Of a stretch of DNA of 64,000 nucleotides, positions 9,378 through 17,219 are shown piece after piece. A program made the position numbers and the translations under genes. Each line of letters opens with the position of its first letter. The stretch's first letter is position 1. The stretch spans positions 1 through 64,000 of the forward strand of contig DATEHI010000022.1 of NCBI GenBank assembly GCA_035279665.1. The letters are read 5' to 3'. The notes beneath the pieces are model-generated. The model searched no databases, was not told the origin of the DNA, and was given only the letters and a program-made list of their open reading frames with translations. Source of the stretch: CF-13 sp035279665. Its GTDB lineage: Bacteria > Chloroflexota > Dormibacteria > CF-121.

Positions 9378-9394
9378 TGATATACTTGATATCA
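9378..9394. promoter_or_regulatory. Inverted repeat TGATAT-N5-ATATCA upstream of the CAP-domain gene
   Basis: A perfect 6-5-6 palindrome that contains a TATACT -10-like element at 9381-9386. The CAP gene starts at 9416 with its own Shine-Dalgarno AAGGGG at 9405-9410, so the palindrome lies where a promoter and operator would be expected. The bound regulator is unknown. Confidence 0.4.
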
Positions 9395-9415
9395 CGTTAT
9401 GCGTAAGGGGAACGC

Positions 9416-10063
9416 ATGATCCACTACTCTCAATACGCGACGCGTCGCGCCTCCCGCTTGCCCCTGCTCGGCGCAGTCGCCAGCCTGGTCGCCATCGCGA
9501 TCTGGCTCGGCGACCCGCAGGCCGGGGTGGGGATGGCCCACGCCGCCCGCGTCCCGGTCGCCACCGGGCCGACGATCGGGGCACCGGTGCGTCTCACCGA
9601 CCAGCGGTCGCTTCGGCTTCGTGATGCCAACGACGCGCCGCCCATCGCCACGCTCGCGGCGGGCCCCGCCGGACTCCCGCAGGCCGCGATCGCCCTCTTC
9701 AACCGTGATCGGGCCCAGGCGGGCCTGCCACCACTCAATGAGTCCCTGGTCCTTGACGGGATCGCGTCGACGCGCGCCCAGCAGATGCTGACGGATGGGC
9801 TCACCCATGTGCGTCCGGGTCGCACGGCGATGGCCGTCACCGAACTGCTCCACCAGAATGGCGTCGCCTATACGTGGAACGGCGAGAACATCTTCTGGTC
9901 GGGTGGGCCGCCATTCGACGGCGCCATCTCCTCGGCCGATGTCTGGTGGATGAACTCACCCGAGCATAAAGACAACATTCTTGGTGCGCATTTCCGCCAG
10001 GTCGGCATCGGCACGGCGATCGACGGCGGCAAGATGTACATCTCCGCCATCTTCACCGACTAG
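9416..10063 (+). CDS. Secreted CAP-domain (SCP/PR-1-like) protein
   Basis: An N-terminal signal sequence or anchor (residues about 14-42) is followed by a linker and a CAP domain from about residue 85. The domain begins ALFNRDRAQAGLPPL, a classic CAP N-terminal pattern, and contains THVRPG, the GENIFW box and VDVWWMNSPEHKDNIL-like W-x-x-S-x-x-H-x-x-N-I (WWMNSPEHKDNIL). Bacterial CAP proteins act outside the cell and have been linked to lipid or peptide binding; enzymatic activity is usually not known. ATG 9416 follows Shine-Dalgarno AAGGGG. It ends 18 nt before the convergent HD-GYP gene. Confidence 0.87.
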   Translation: MIHYSQYATRRASRLPLLGAVASLVAIAIWLGDPQAGVGMAHAARVPVATGPTIGAPVRLTDQRSLRLRDANDAPPIATLAAGPAGLPQAAIALFNRDRAQAGLPPLNESLVLDGIASTRAQQMLTDGLTHVRPGRTAMAVTELLHQNGVAYTWNGENIFWSGGPPFDGAISSADVWWMNSPEHKDNILGAHFRQVGIGTAIDGGKMYISAIFTD

Positions 10064-10080
10064 GGTTGGATCATCGCTGA

Positions 10081-11532
10081 TCAGGCGGCCGCCTGGCCGT
10101 CCAGGCGCTCGCCCAGGCTGTGGAGGAGGGCCCGAACGGCCGGCTCCCAGAGATGGGTCCCCGACTCCTCACGAAGGATACGCAGCGCGCGCTCGTCGTC
10201 GAAGGCTTGACGGTACGGCCGGTCGGAAATCAGGACATCGTACGTATCGGCGACGGCCAGAATGCGAGCCTCGAGTGGGATCTGCTCGCCACGCAGGCCG
10301 CGCGGATAGCCGCTGCCATCGATGCGCTCGTGGTGGGCGATCACGATATCGGCCTCGCGCCGCAGGCTGGGCACCCGCAAGAGAATCTCGTGCCCGAGCG
10401 CCGGGTGGCGCTTGATGGCAGTCCACTCGTCCGGATCGAGCGGGCCCGGCTTGTTGAGGATGGCATCCGGGATGCCGATCTTGCCCACGTCATGGAGGAG
10501 GCCGGCGCGCGCGAGCGTCCGCAGCTTATCGGTGGGCAGCTCCATCGCGCGCCCGATGCGAACGGCGAGCTCCGCAACTCGCGTGTTGTGGCCTTTGGTG
10601 TTTTCATCCTTGGCTTCGACCGCCGCCGTCAACGCGGCGATCGACTCCGCATGTTCGAGCTCGAGTCCAACCTTGACTTCGAGCTCGAGCGTAGCTTCCA
10701 TGACTGCCCGGAACGAGAGGCCCTTGGCGCGCTGCGCCCCCAGTGACCAGACGGCGAGACCGACGCCAACCAGCATCAGCCCGTGATATTCCCACCAGGA
10801 GAGTCGCCAGACCTGGCCGAGCATCATGATGCCCTGCGCCTCCGCGAGGAGGAGGAAGGCGAGCACGAGGACACCCTGGAGTGGCAGGCGTGCGACCAGG
10901 TAGGAACCAGCCTGGCGCCACGCTGAAAAGAGGAGCAGGGCGATGGTGGTCACGCCCATCACGCTCGAGTAGGGTTTGACGCCGAAGGGCAGCTCGGCGA
11001 TCACCTCCGTGCTGGCGACGGCAAGGACGCCGTAGATGGCGACCGCGGTGGCCAGCAGGACGATCAGCCAGCCTGCGGGCGAGAAGGGAAGACGGCGCTC
11101 GAAGGCCGCGGTCAGTGGCGTATAGGATGCGGCGAAGAAGAGGGCGGGAATAAAGAGACTCAGGTAGGCGGATACCCCGACGACGGCGCCGGCGTATGTA
11201 CCGGCCTCGCCTGCCATGAGGATGCCGGGGGTATCGATGCCGTGCACGGCGAAGATCCCACCCATGGCCATGAACCCGAGGCAGAGGAAGAGGACCCGAT
11301 ACTGAGCGATCTGCACGGCAGCAATGGCGAGGAGCACGGCGAGCCCGAATGCCAGCAAGGACACCACCGTGACGATGACGAAGTGCTGCCATGGCACAAC
11401 GATGTTGGGGTCGGCGGCGGGATGCGCCAGCAGCCAGGCGAAGACGCCGGCGGGGAAGAGGAGGGCGCCCAGCGCCGCCACTGGCGTGGCCCGTGTAATC
11501 CACGGGCGCGAACCGACCACGGCGGTAGCCAT
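10081..11532 (-). CDS. Membrane HD-GYP domain protein (c-di-GMP phosphodiesterase-like)
   Basis: About eight hydrophobic helices in residues 15-265 form an integral sensor. A coiled stretch then leads to an HD-GYP domain with HDVGKIGIPDAIL, HPALGHEIL, IVIAHHERIDGSGYPRGL and ADTYDVLISDRPYR. All metal ligands of the family (HD, H, HH, D) can be seen. HD-GYP enzymes hydrolyse cyclic di-GMP. An open frame continues upstream to 11889, but that part overlaps the divergent Fur-family gene. I therefore place the start at ATG 11532 (MATAVVGSRPW), immediately before the first helix. Confidence 0.88.
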   Translation of the reverse strand: MATAVVGSRPWITRATPVAALGALLFPAGVFAWLLAHPAADPNIVVPWQHFVIVTVVSLLAFGLAVLLAIAAVQIAQYRVLFLCLGFMAMGGIFAVHGIDTPGILMAGEAGTYAGAVVGVSAYLSLFIPALFFAASYTPLTAAFERRLPFSPAGWLIVLLATAVAIYGVLAVASTEVIAELPFGVKPYSSVMGVTTIALLLFSAWRQAGSYLVARLPLQGVLVLAFLLLAEAQGIMMLGQVWRLSWWEYHGLMLVGVGLAVWSLGAQRAKGLSFRAVMEATLELEVKVGLELEHAESIAALTAAVEAKDENTKGHNTRVAELAVRIGRAMELPTDKLRTLARAGLLHDVGKIGIPDAILNKPGPLDPDEWTAIKRHPALGHEILLRVPSLRREADIVIAHHERIDGSGYPRGLRGEQIPLEARILAVADTYDVLISDRPYRQAFDDERALRILREESGTHLWEPAVRALLHSLGERLDGQAAA

Positions 11533-11604
11533 AGCGAAGTAACGGTGCGAAAACCCGCACCCTGCCCTCCCCCCACGGGCGATGGGACCCTGGGCCGATC
11601 CCAG

Positions 11605-11610
11605 TATCAT
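11605..11610 (+). promoter_or_regulatory. Leaderless-type -10 element (TATCAT) of the Fur-family gene
   Basis: TATCAT ends 6 nt before the GTG at 11617 and no Shine-Dalgarno is present, so transcription would start at or near the start codon. The overlapping AGTATCA at 11603-11609 equals one half of the palindrome at 14623-14637, which suggests autoregulation. Confidence 0.5.
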
Positions 11611-11616
11611 TTGGTT

Positions 11617-12102
11617 GTGGTTGAGACGGGCGCCCAGGCCGCCCTCCAGCAGACCGGCGTCCGGCTGACGCCACAGCGGCTGGCCATCGCTGCCGCGCTG
11701 GCGCAGACCGGGAAAGAAACGTCGGCGCAGGAACTCTACGAGCGAGTCCGCAGGAAGCATGCCTACATTGGCCGGGCGACGGTGTTTCGGTCGCTCGACA
11801 CCCTGGTGACCGCCGGGCTGGCGCAGCGGCTCGAGCGACCCGGTCACGTCTCCGCCTACGTCTGGTGTGAGCCCGGCCATCACCATCACCTGATTTGCAC
11901 CACCTGCCGGACCGTCGAAGACCTCGACGAAGCGTCAGTCGCGCCGCTGGCCGAGACGATCGCTCGCCAGCACGGCTTCCGCGTCGACCACGCGACCCTC
12001 GACTTCTACGGTGAGTGCCGTAATTGCTCGTCGCGCCACGGACGCACCCGCCCAGCCGCGCTCCGCGCGATGACGTCGCTGAGCACCCGCGCCAGGATAT
12101 AG
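11617..12102 (+). CDS. Fur-family metal-responsive transcriptional regulator
   Basis: 161 residues. A winged-helix DNA-binding half (LTPQRLAIAAALAQ, SAQELYERVRRKHAYIGRATVFRSLDTL) is followed by the dimerisation half with the regulatory metal site GHHHHLICTTC and the structural zinc pairs CTTC and CRNC. The family represses metal uptake when iron, zinc or manganese is bound. It faces the metal ABC importer genes, whose promoter carries a half-site shared with this gene's own -10 region, so zinc (Zur role) or manganese control of that importer is likely. Start GTG 11617 (leaderless type); its last 97 nt overlap the permease gene antisense. Confidence 0.88.
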   Translation: MVETGAQAALQQTGVRLTPQRLAIAAALAQTGKETSAQELYERVRRKHAYIGRATVFRSLDTLVTAGLAQRLERPGHVSAYVWCEPGHHHHLICTTCRTVEDLDEASVAPLAETIARQHGFRVDHATLDFYGECRNCSSRHGRTRPAALRAMTSLSTRARI

Positions 12103-12920
12103 CTGCAGAAGGCAATCGTCGTGATGAAGAAGCCGACCGGATACGGAAGGTAGTAGGCGACGGTCAGGCCCGACCAGGTGAAGAGCACCGCGAGCAGCAT
12201 GGAGAGCAGCACACCGCGGCTCGGACGAGTCGTGAAACGCTCGGCGATGGCGGCAGGCGCCACGATCAGGGCAAAGATCAAGAGGACCCCGACGACCTGC
12301 ACCGCCTCCGAGACCGCGATCGCCAGGATGACCATGAACGCAATGGACAGAGCGCGAACCGGGACGCCTTTGGCTTCGGCGACCTCTTCGTCGAGGGTGG
12401 CAAAGAGCAGTGGCCGGTAAACGACCACCAGCGCCAGCACCGTGAGCGATCCAGCCACCAGCGTCACGGCGACGTCGTCACTCGTGATCCCGAAGATCTG
12501 ACCGAACAGGATGCCAATCGCGAGCCCGGCCGACCCCTTGTAGAGGGCGGTGAAGAGTAGGCCCAGGCCGAGCGACCACGCCATCACCAGGCCGATCGTC
12601 ACATCGCGGCCGCGCAGCCGCTGGCCGAGGGCGCCCATCAGCGCGCCGGCTGACATCGTCAAGGTGAGCAGTCCGACGATCGGCGCGGCTCCCAGCAGGA
12701 CTGCGCCGGTCGCACCGGCGAAGCCGATGTGCGACAGCGCGTGGGCGGCAAAGGAGAGGCTACGAAGGACGACGAAGTAGCCGATGATGCCCGCCGATAG
12801 CGCGACGATCGTCCCGGCCTCGTAGGCGTGCTGCATGAAGGCGTAGTGAAGGAGCTCCTGGAGGTCACGCAGCAGGTCCCAACCGAAGTACGGGGCGGCA
12901 GCCAGGTAATGCTCAGGCAT
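12006..12920 (-). CDS. Metal ABC transporter permease (ZnuB/MntB-like)
   Basis: About eight membrane helices and the ABC-3 permease pattern: FVVLRSLSFAAHALSHIGFAG near the N terminus, then the conserved loop ATLDEEVAEAKGV and VVGVLLIFALIVAPAA near the C terminus. This family brings zinc or manganese across the membrane. An open frame reaches 13073, but the family N terminus fits ATG 12920 (MPEHYLAAAPY), which overlaps the ATPase stop by 8 nt. It is third in the operon binding protein-ATPase-permease. The 3' end overlaps the Fur-family gene tail-to-tail by 97 nt. Confidence 0.88.
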   Translation of the reverse strand: MPEHYLAAAPYFGWDLLRDLQELLHYAFMQHAYEAGTIVALSAGIIGYFVVLRSLSFAAHALSHIGFAGATGAVLLGAAPIVGLLTLTMSAGALMGALGQRLRGRDVTIGLVMAWSLGLGLLFTALYKGSAGLAIGILFGQIFGITSDDVAVTLVAGSLTVLALVVVYRPLLFATLDEEVAEAKGVPVRALSIAFMVILAIAVSEAVQVVGVLLIFALIVAPAAIAERFTTRPSRGVLLSMLLAVLFTWSGLTVAYYLPYPVGFFITTIAFCSYILARVLSDVIARSAAGRVRPWRDEQLRHSP

Positions 12921-13716
12921 CGTGATGGGCGCTTTCCGCCTCGAGGCCAACGACGAACATGTGGCCGTGGCTGTCGTGGAGCACCTCGATCGGCGCATCG
13001 TAAAGGCGGCTGAGCTGTTCGGTCGTGATGACCTCGGCGGGTTTGCCGATCGCGACGCCACCGTGCGCCACATAGAGCACGCGGTCGACGACGGGTAATA
13101 GCGGGTTGATGTCGTGTGCGATCAAAAGCACGGTGAGATTGTTGGCCCGCGCCAGATCCGCGACCAGCTCGGCGATGACGATCTGGTTGCGGAGGTCGAG
13201 GCTGGCCAGCGGCTCGTCGAGCAGAAGCATCCGTGGTTTGCCGGCGAGCGCTTGCGCCAGGAGCAAGCGTTGCTGCTCCCCGCCCGACAACCTGCCGATC
13301 GGGCGATCCGCATAGGCCTGCGCGTCGACCGACGTGATCGCCTGGTCGATCCGCTCGTGGTAATTCGGGTTGTTGCCCAGCTCGATTCCCCAACGGGCGC
13401 CGTCGATGCCGAGGTGAACGAAGTCGCGGCCTCGGACGGGCAAGTCGCGGTCGATGTTGCGGCGCTGGGGGACGTAGCCGACGTCGGCGTTGCCGCGATG
13501 CGGCCGTTTGCCCAGTACTGCAAGACTACCCGCAGCGGGGGGCATGAGGCCGAGCAACAGGCGCAGGAGGGTGGACTTCCCGCTGCCGTTCGGGCCGAGC
13601 ACGGCCACGAACTCTCCGGTGTTCACGGTAAAGCTGGCGTCGCGCCAGACCAGCTGGTCGCGGTAGGCGGCCGCCAGGCCATCGGCGACGATGGCGGGAG
13701 TAATCGAGCGGGACAT
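12913..13716 (-). CDS. Metal ABC transporter ATP-binding protein
   Basis: Complete ATPase: Walker A GPNGSGKST, Q-loop VPQRRNID, signature LSGGEQQRL, Walker B MLLLDEPLASLD and H-loop LIAHDINP. The Y-V-P-Q-R-R Q-loop and overall length (267 residues) are those of ZnuC/MntA-type ATPases. It lies 8 nt after the substrate-binding protein gene and overlaps the permease start by 8 nt, so the three are co-translated. The C-terminal tail is His-rich (HDSHGHMFV, SAHHDA), a frequent feature of zinc transporters that may sense or buffer metal. Confidence 0.9.
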   Translation of the reverse strand: MSRSITPAIVADGLAAAYRDQLVWRDASFTVNTGEFVAVLGPNGSGKSTLLRLLLGLMPPAAGSLAVLGKRPHRGNADVGYVPQRRNIDRDLPVRGRDFVHLGIDGARWGIELGNNPNYHERIDQAITSVDAQAYADRPIGRLSGGEQQRLLLAQALAGKPRMLLLDEPLASLDLRNQIVIAELVADLARANNLTVLLIAHDINPLLPVVDRVLYVAHGGVAIGKPAEVITTEQLSRLYDAPIEVLHDSHGHMFVVGLEAESAHHDA

Positions 13717-13724
13717 GCTGCCGG

Positions 13725-14621
13725 CTATTGTCGGCTGAGAGCAGCCTGGAGGGAATTCAGCTGTTCGAGCTGCCAGGCCTGGAAGGAGGCGGTCGCCGGT
13801 TCCACGGTTTCCGAGATGCCGACCACCGGGATGTCATGTTGGCTGGCCAACTGCCTGAGGTTGTCGGTGATCGTGGTTGAAGTCTGCGTGTTATAGACGA
13901 GCAGCCTGATCCGGTGGTGCGCGATCTGGTCCTGGAATTGGGCCACCGTTTGCGCTGGCGGGTCATTGCCTTCAGAGATCGCCTGCATGAATTCCGGAGG
14001 CGAGATCAGGGTGAGGTCCAGTGCCTGGGCCAGATAGACGAAGATGCTTTCCGTCGAGCCGACTGCGACGCCAGTGTAGGTGGCTCGGAGCTGCGAGATC
14101 GCGGCATGGTATGGCTCGAGTGCGGTCGCCAACGCCTCACGTTGCTGGGTGAAATAGGCCGCGTCCCCCGGGTCGAGCGCGCGATAGTCGGCTGTGATCT
14201 TGTCGGCGACCTGGTCGATCCACTCGGGGTTGTACCAAAAGTGCGGGTTGTCCCCCGCTTTCTTTTTCAGCAGGTCGGCGACGGTCAGCACCTTCCGGTT
14301 CTGGTTGGGGTTTGCCGATAGCAGTTTGCTGGCCCAGGCGTCGTAGCCGGCGCCATTGAGAACCACGTAGTCGGCCGTCGCGAAGGCGCGGGCATCAGTG
14401 GCGCTGCTCTCGTATTCATGGGGATCAGTGTTCGGGTTGGTGACGATGCTGGTCACCGTGACGTGCGAGCCGCCCAGCTGCGCGGCGATGCTGCCCCAGA
14501 AGTTCTCACCCGCAATCGCCTGTAGAGTGCAGGACCCCGCGCCTGCGGGGGGCGCACCGCAGGCCGACAGGGGGGCGGCGAGGAGAGCGCTGACGATCAG
14601 CGTCTTGATAACCCGAGTCAT
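13725..14621 (-). CDS. Metal ABC transporter substrate-binding lipoprotein (ZnuA/AdcA-like)
   Basis: Signal peptide with lipobox LSACGAP, then a cluster A-I metal-binding protein. The metal ligand candidates are H in DPHEYE, H in NPHFWYN, E in STESIF and a C-terminal acidic residue. The central His-rich loop of some ZnuA proteins is absent, so zinc against manganese cannot be decided. The longer frame to 14678 would read through the operator; ATG 14621 gives a normal signal peptide. It is first gene of the importer operon, with the palindrome 14623-14637 immediately upstream. Confidence 0.88.
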   Translation of the reverse strand: MTRVIKTLIVSALLAAPLSACGAPPAGAGSCTLQAIAGENFWGSIAAQLGGSHVTVTSIVTNPNTDPHEYESSATDARAFATADYVVLNGAGYDAWASKLLSANPNQNRKVLTVADLLKKKAGDNPHFWYNPEWIDQVADKITADYRALDPGDAAYFTQQREALATALEPYHAAISQLRATYTGVAVGSTESIFVYLAQALDLTLISPPEFMQAISEGNDPPAQTVAQFQDQIAHHRIRLLVYNTQTSTTITDNLRQLASQHDIPVVGISETVEPATASFQAWQLEQLNSLQAALSRQ

Positions 14622-14622
14622 T

Positions 14623-14637
14623 TGATACTCAGTATCA
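14623..14637. promoter_or_regulatory. Perfect 7-1-7 palindromic operator TGATACT-C-AGTATCA
   Basis: It lies one base upstream of the substrate-binding protein ATG (14621). On the minus strand it overlaps a TATGAT -10-like element (about 12 nt from the ATG), so a bound repressor would block transcription start. The same half-site AGTATCA occurs at 11603-11609 in front of the Fur-family gene. The most likely ligand is that regulator. Confidence 0.72.
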
Positions 14638-14763
14638 TAGCGCACGCGGCTCCTGGGCCCGCAAGGGCGGCTTCGCAATTCGAACCCTTAACAGTGAGGA
14701 CCCGTGCGTCATATGGTGGAACGAGCGAGTCCCGTCTGGATTTCTCAGAAAAGGAGGTGCAGG

Positions 14764-14907
14764 GTGTACTTCGGTGGTGGCGGATTGTTGATCGTTCTCG
14801 GGATTATTGCGCTGGTACTCAGCTACACCTTGATCGGGATCATCCTGATCATCCTCGGCCTGTTCGCCGGTGGTTTCGGTTTCTACGGCAGCCGTCGAGC
14901 GCCATAG
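14764..14907 (+). CDS. 47-residue small membrane protein (DUF6131-like)
   Basis: An almost entirely hydrophobic protein with two helices (LLIVLGIIALVLSYTL and IGIILIILGLFAGGFGFYG) and a short basic end SRRAP. The pattern of Ile/Leu/Gly-rich helices resembles the DUF6131 family of high-GC Gram-positive bacteria, function unknown. A perfect Shine-Dalgarno AAGGAGGTG at 14751-14759 decides the GTG start at 14764. A hairpin terminator follows the stop, so it is a single-gene unit, and too short to be found in most ORF calls. Confidence 0.72.
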   Translation: MYFGGGGLLIVLGIIALVLSYTLIGIILIILGLFAGGFGFYGSRRAP

Positions 14908-14924
14908 CGCGCGATCCCTTCACG

Positions 14925-14958
14925 AACCCGGCGGCTGCCACCCGGTAGTCGCCGGGTT
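14925..14958 (+). terminator. Rho-independent terminator after the small membrane protein gene
   Basis: Nine-base-pair stem AACCCGGCG / CGCCGGGTT followed by TTTCTTG on the plus strand. It lies between the small gene (stop 14907) and the convergent PBP gene (stop 14967). On the minus strand no T-run follows, so it serves the plus-strand gene. Confidence 0.7.
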
Positions 14959-14966
14959 TCTTGTCC

Positions 14967-17108
14967 CTAGCCCTCGCCGCGGAGGTCGCGCGGCGTGTAG
15001 TTGAGGATGCAGGGAAGTCCGTTGACGGTCAGCTGCGCGTCCGTCACGGTGTAGGGGTTGAAGTTCGTAAAGCGGCAGGTCGGCCACGGGGAAGCCAGTG
15101 TCGACGGCAGGCGCTCGGTCCCCGGCAGGTAATAGTTCCCACCCACCTGGTCGACGCCGCCAGGCACCGCGTACCATTCGTCCGGCTGCGCAGCGAGTGC
15201 CTGCGTCATGAACTGGTGCCAGATGGGGGCGGCTCCCACGATGCCGGTGGAGTTGTGGGCGAGTCGATGGTAATCGGGATTGCCAACCCAGACCGCCGTG
15301 GCCAGCGAAGGGGTAAAGCCCACCGTCCAGTTGTCGCGGAAGTCCTGGGTGGTGCCGGTCTTGGCGCCAACGTGGCGGCCGCGGAGCGTCAGGTCACCAC
15401 CACACCCGAACGACATGCAACGGTTGCGGTCGTCCGACATGATCGAATCGATGATGAAAGCCCCCTGCTGGCTGATGGCGCGAAACTCGTTCTTGGTCGG
15501 GTCGTAGGTGAAGATGGTTTTGCCCAGCCCGTCCTCGATACGCAGCACCGGTGCGGGCCGGTGACGGACGCCGAGGTTGGCCAGCGTCGAGGCCCCGGTC
15601 ACCATGTCGAGCGGTGAGACGCCGTAGCCCCCCAGCGTCAGGCTCATGCCGTAATGGTTGTCAGCCTGATTGAGACTGGTCACGCCCATCCGCCGCGCGG
15701 TGTCGAGCACGGCCGGGATTCCGGTGGTGAGCTCGACCTTGATCGCCGGGATGTTGAGCGAGTTGCCCATGGCCATTTTCAGTGGGACCGTGCCGTGGAA
15801 GTGCTGGTCATAGTTCAACGGGGCATAGGGCTTCAGCCCATCCGTACCGCCGCCCAGAGGGAACACCATCGGCTGGTCGAGGATTGGGCTGGTCATGTTC
15901 AGCCGGCCGCTCTCGATCGCCGCCGTGTAAGTGAACATCTTGAATGAGGATCCGGGCTGGCGGGTGGTCGTGGTCGCCATGTTGATCTGACCTCCCGGGC
16001 GGTAGTAGTCGTCGCCACCCACCATGGCCAGCACCTCGCCTGTCCGTGGATCCATGGCCACCAGCGCACCGTCGTGGAAGTCGTAGTAATTGCCCTGGCT
16101 GCTGATCTGGTTGCGGACCACCGACTCCGCCAGGTGCTGCAGGTTGAGGTCAAGACTCGTATAGACGCGATAACCCTTGCGATCGCTCGGGCGGATGTGG
16201 AACTGCTTGTCGAGGACGTCGAGCACGTACTTCTCGACGAAATAGGGGGCCTGCAGCTGGTTGGTCGGATAGAAGAACTGCAGTTGCTCGTTCTCCGCCG
16301 CCACCGCTTGCTCGGGCGTGATCATTTTCTGTGACACCATCGCATTGAGCACTTCCGCTTGCCGCACCTTGGCCTGGGTGGGATTGACCAGCGGGCTATT
16401 CTGGGTCGGCGCCTGCGGCAACCCGGCCAGCATCGCCGCCTGACCGAGCGTCAGGTCGTGCGAGTTCGTGTGGAAGAAGCCCCGGGCGGCGGCCTCCGCG
16501 CCGTAACTCTGCGCGCCGTAGTAGATCGTGTTCAGGTAGAGCTCGAGGATCTGGTCCTTCGAGTAGCGGCTGTTGAGGTCGACGGCGAGCACCGCCTCGC
16601 GGAGCTTCCGCTGGATGGTGGGCGGGGGGTTCGGGCCGATGAACACCTGCTTGACCAGCTGCTGACTGATCGTGCTCCCGCCCTGCGCGATATGGTGATG
16701 CGAGTAATCGGCCACTGCCGCTCGCACGATGCCACCAAAGTCGACGCCGCGATTGTCGTAAAAGGTCCGATCCTCGATCGCGATCGTCGCTTGTTTGATG
16801 TACGGTGACATGGACGTCAAGGGCACCACGACGCGGTGGTCGCCATGGTCGCCGATGTCATCGATCAGGGTGCCGTGGCGATCGAAGATGAGCATGTCCT
16901 GGTTGAGGCCACTGGCGGAGAGGCCGTCGACCGCGGGGAGGTTCCCGACGGATTCGGCGGCGAACGCCGGGATCACCATCAGCGGTAGGGCGAGGAGGAA
17001 GACCGCCACCAGGATGAAGGCGCGCCGGCTCTTGATTCGGCGCTGGCTCTTGCGCAGCAACCGCAGACGGCGGTGCAGGGAGTAGCGTGACAGGCGGCGA
17101 CGGGGCAT
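14967..17108 (-). CDS. Bifunctional penicillin-binding protein, class A (PBP1A-like)
   Basis: A basic cytoplasmic tail and one membrane anchor (residues about 29-52) are followed by a GT51 glycosyltransferase domain (IEDRTFYDNRGVDFGG, QGGSTISQQLVKQ, RKLREAVLA, YLNTIYYG) and a transpeptidase domain with SxxK in PGSSFKMFTY, SxN in GNSLNIPA and KTGTTQ. All active-site motifs are complete, so it should polymerise and cross-link peptidoglycan outside the membrane. The C-terminal 60 residues (W-P-T-C-R-F, N-P-Y-T-V) are not a known domain to me. ATG start 17108. A second class A PBP lies at 42338-44629. Confidence 0.93.
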   Translation of the reverse strand: MPRRRLSRYSLHRRLRLLRKSQRRIKSRRAFILVAVFLLALPLMVIPAFAAESVGNLPAVDGLSASGLNQDMLIFDRHGTLIDDIGDHGDHRVVVPLTSMSPYIKQATIAIEDRTFYDNRGVDFGGIVRAAVADYSHHHIAQGGSTISQQLVKQVFIGPNPPPTIQRKLREAVLAVDLNSRYSKDQILELYLNTIYYGAQSYGAEAAARGFFHTNSHDLTLGQAAMLAGLPQAPTQNSPLVNPTQAKVRQAEVLNAMVSQKMITPEQAVAAENEQLQFFYPTNQLQAPYFVEKYVLDVLDKQFHIRPSDRKGYRVYTSLDLNLQHLAESVVRNQISSQGNYYDFHDGALVAMDPRTGEVLAMVGGDDYYRPGGQINMATTTTRQPGSSFKMFTYTAAIESGRLNMTSPILDQPMVFPLGGGTDGLKPYAPLNYDQHFHGTVPLKMAMGNSLNIPAIKVELTTGIPAVLDTARRMGVTSLNQADNHYGMSLTLGGYGVSPLDMVTGASTLANLGVRHRPAPVLRIEDGLGKTIFTYDPTKNEFRAISQQGAFIIDSIMSDDRNRCMSFGCGGDLTLRGRHVGAKTGTTQDFRDNWTVGFTPSLATAVWVGNPDYHRLAHNSTGIVGAAPIWHQFMTQALAAQPDEWYAVPGGVDQVGGNYYLPGTERLPSTLASPWPTCRFTNFNPYTVTDAQLTVNGLPCILNYTPRDLRGEG

Positions 17109-17219
17109 CAGGCGGGGTTTAGTGGCAGTGCGGCTAGCGACATCACCAAAGATGATAGCGTAGATGTAGGTATTTGTGTAGGCCTGAGATCAGATCTGAA
17201 TACCCGGCCGGCTCAGGAC

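Noticed and set aside
11533..11889. N-terminal extension of the HD-GYP gene to 11889
   Set aside because: It would overlap the Fur-family gene, and its translation lacks structure; the membrane sensor starts at 11532.
12921..13073. N-terminal extension of the metal permease
   Set aside because: It would run through the ATPase gene in another frame; the family N terminus begins at 12920.
14638..14703. Possible tRNA-like sequence (ATTCGAACCC near 14675)
   Set aside because: No matching acceptor, D or anticodon stems can be drawn around it.
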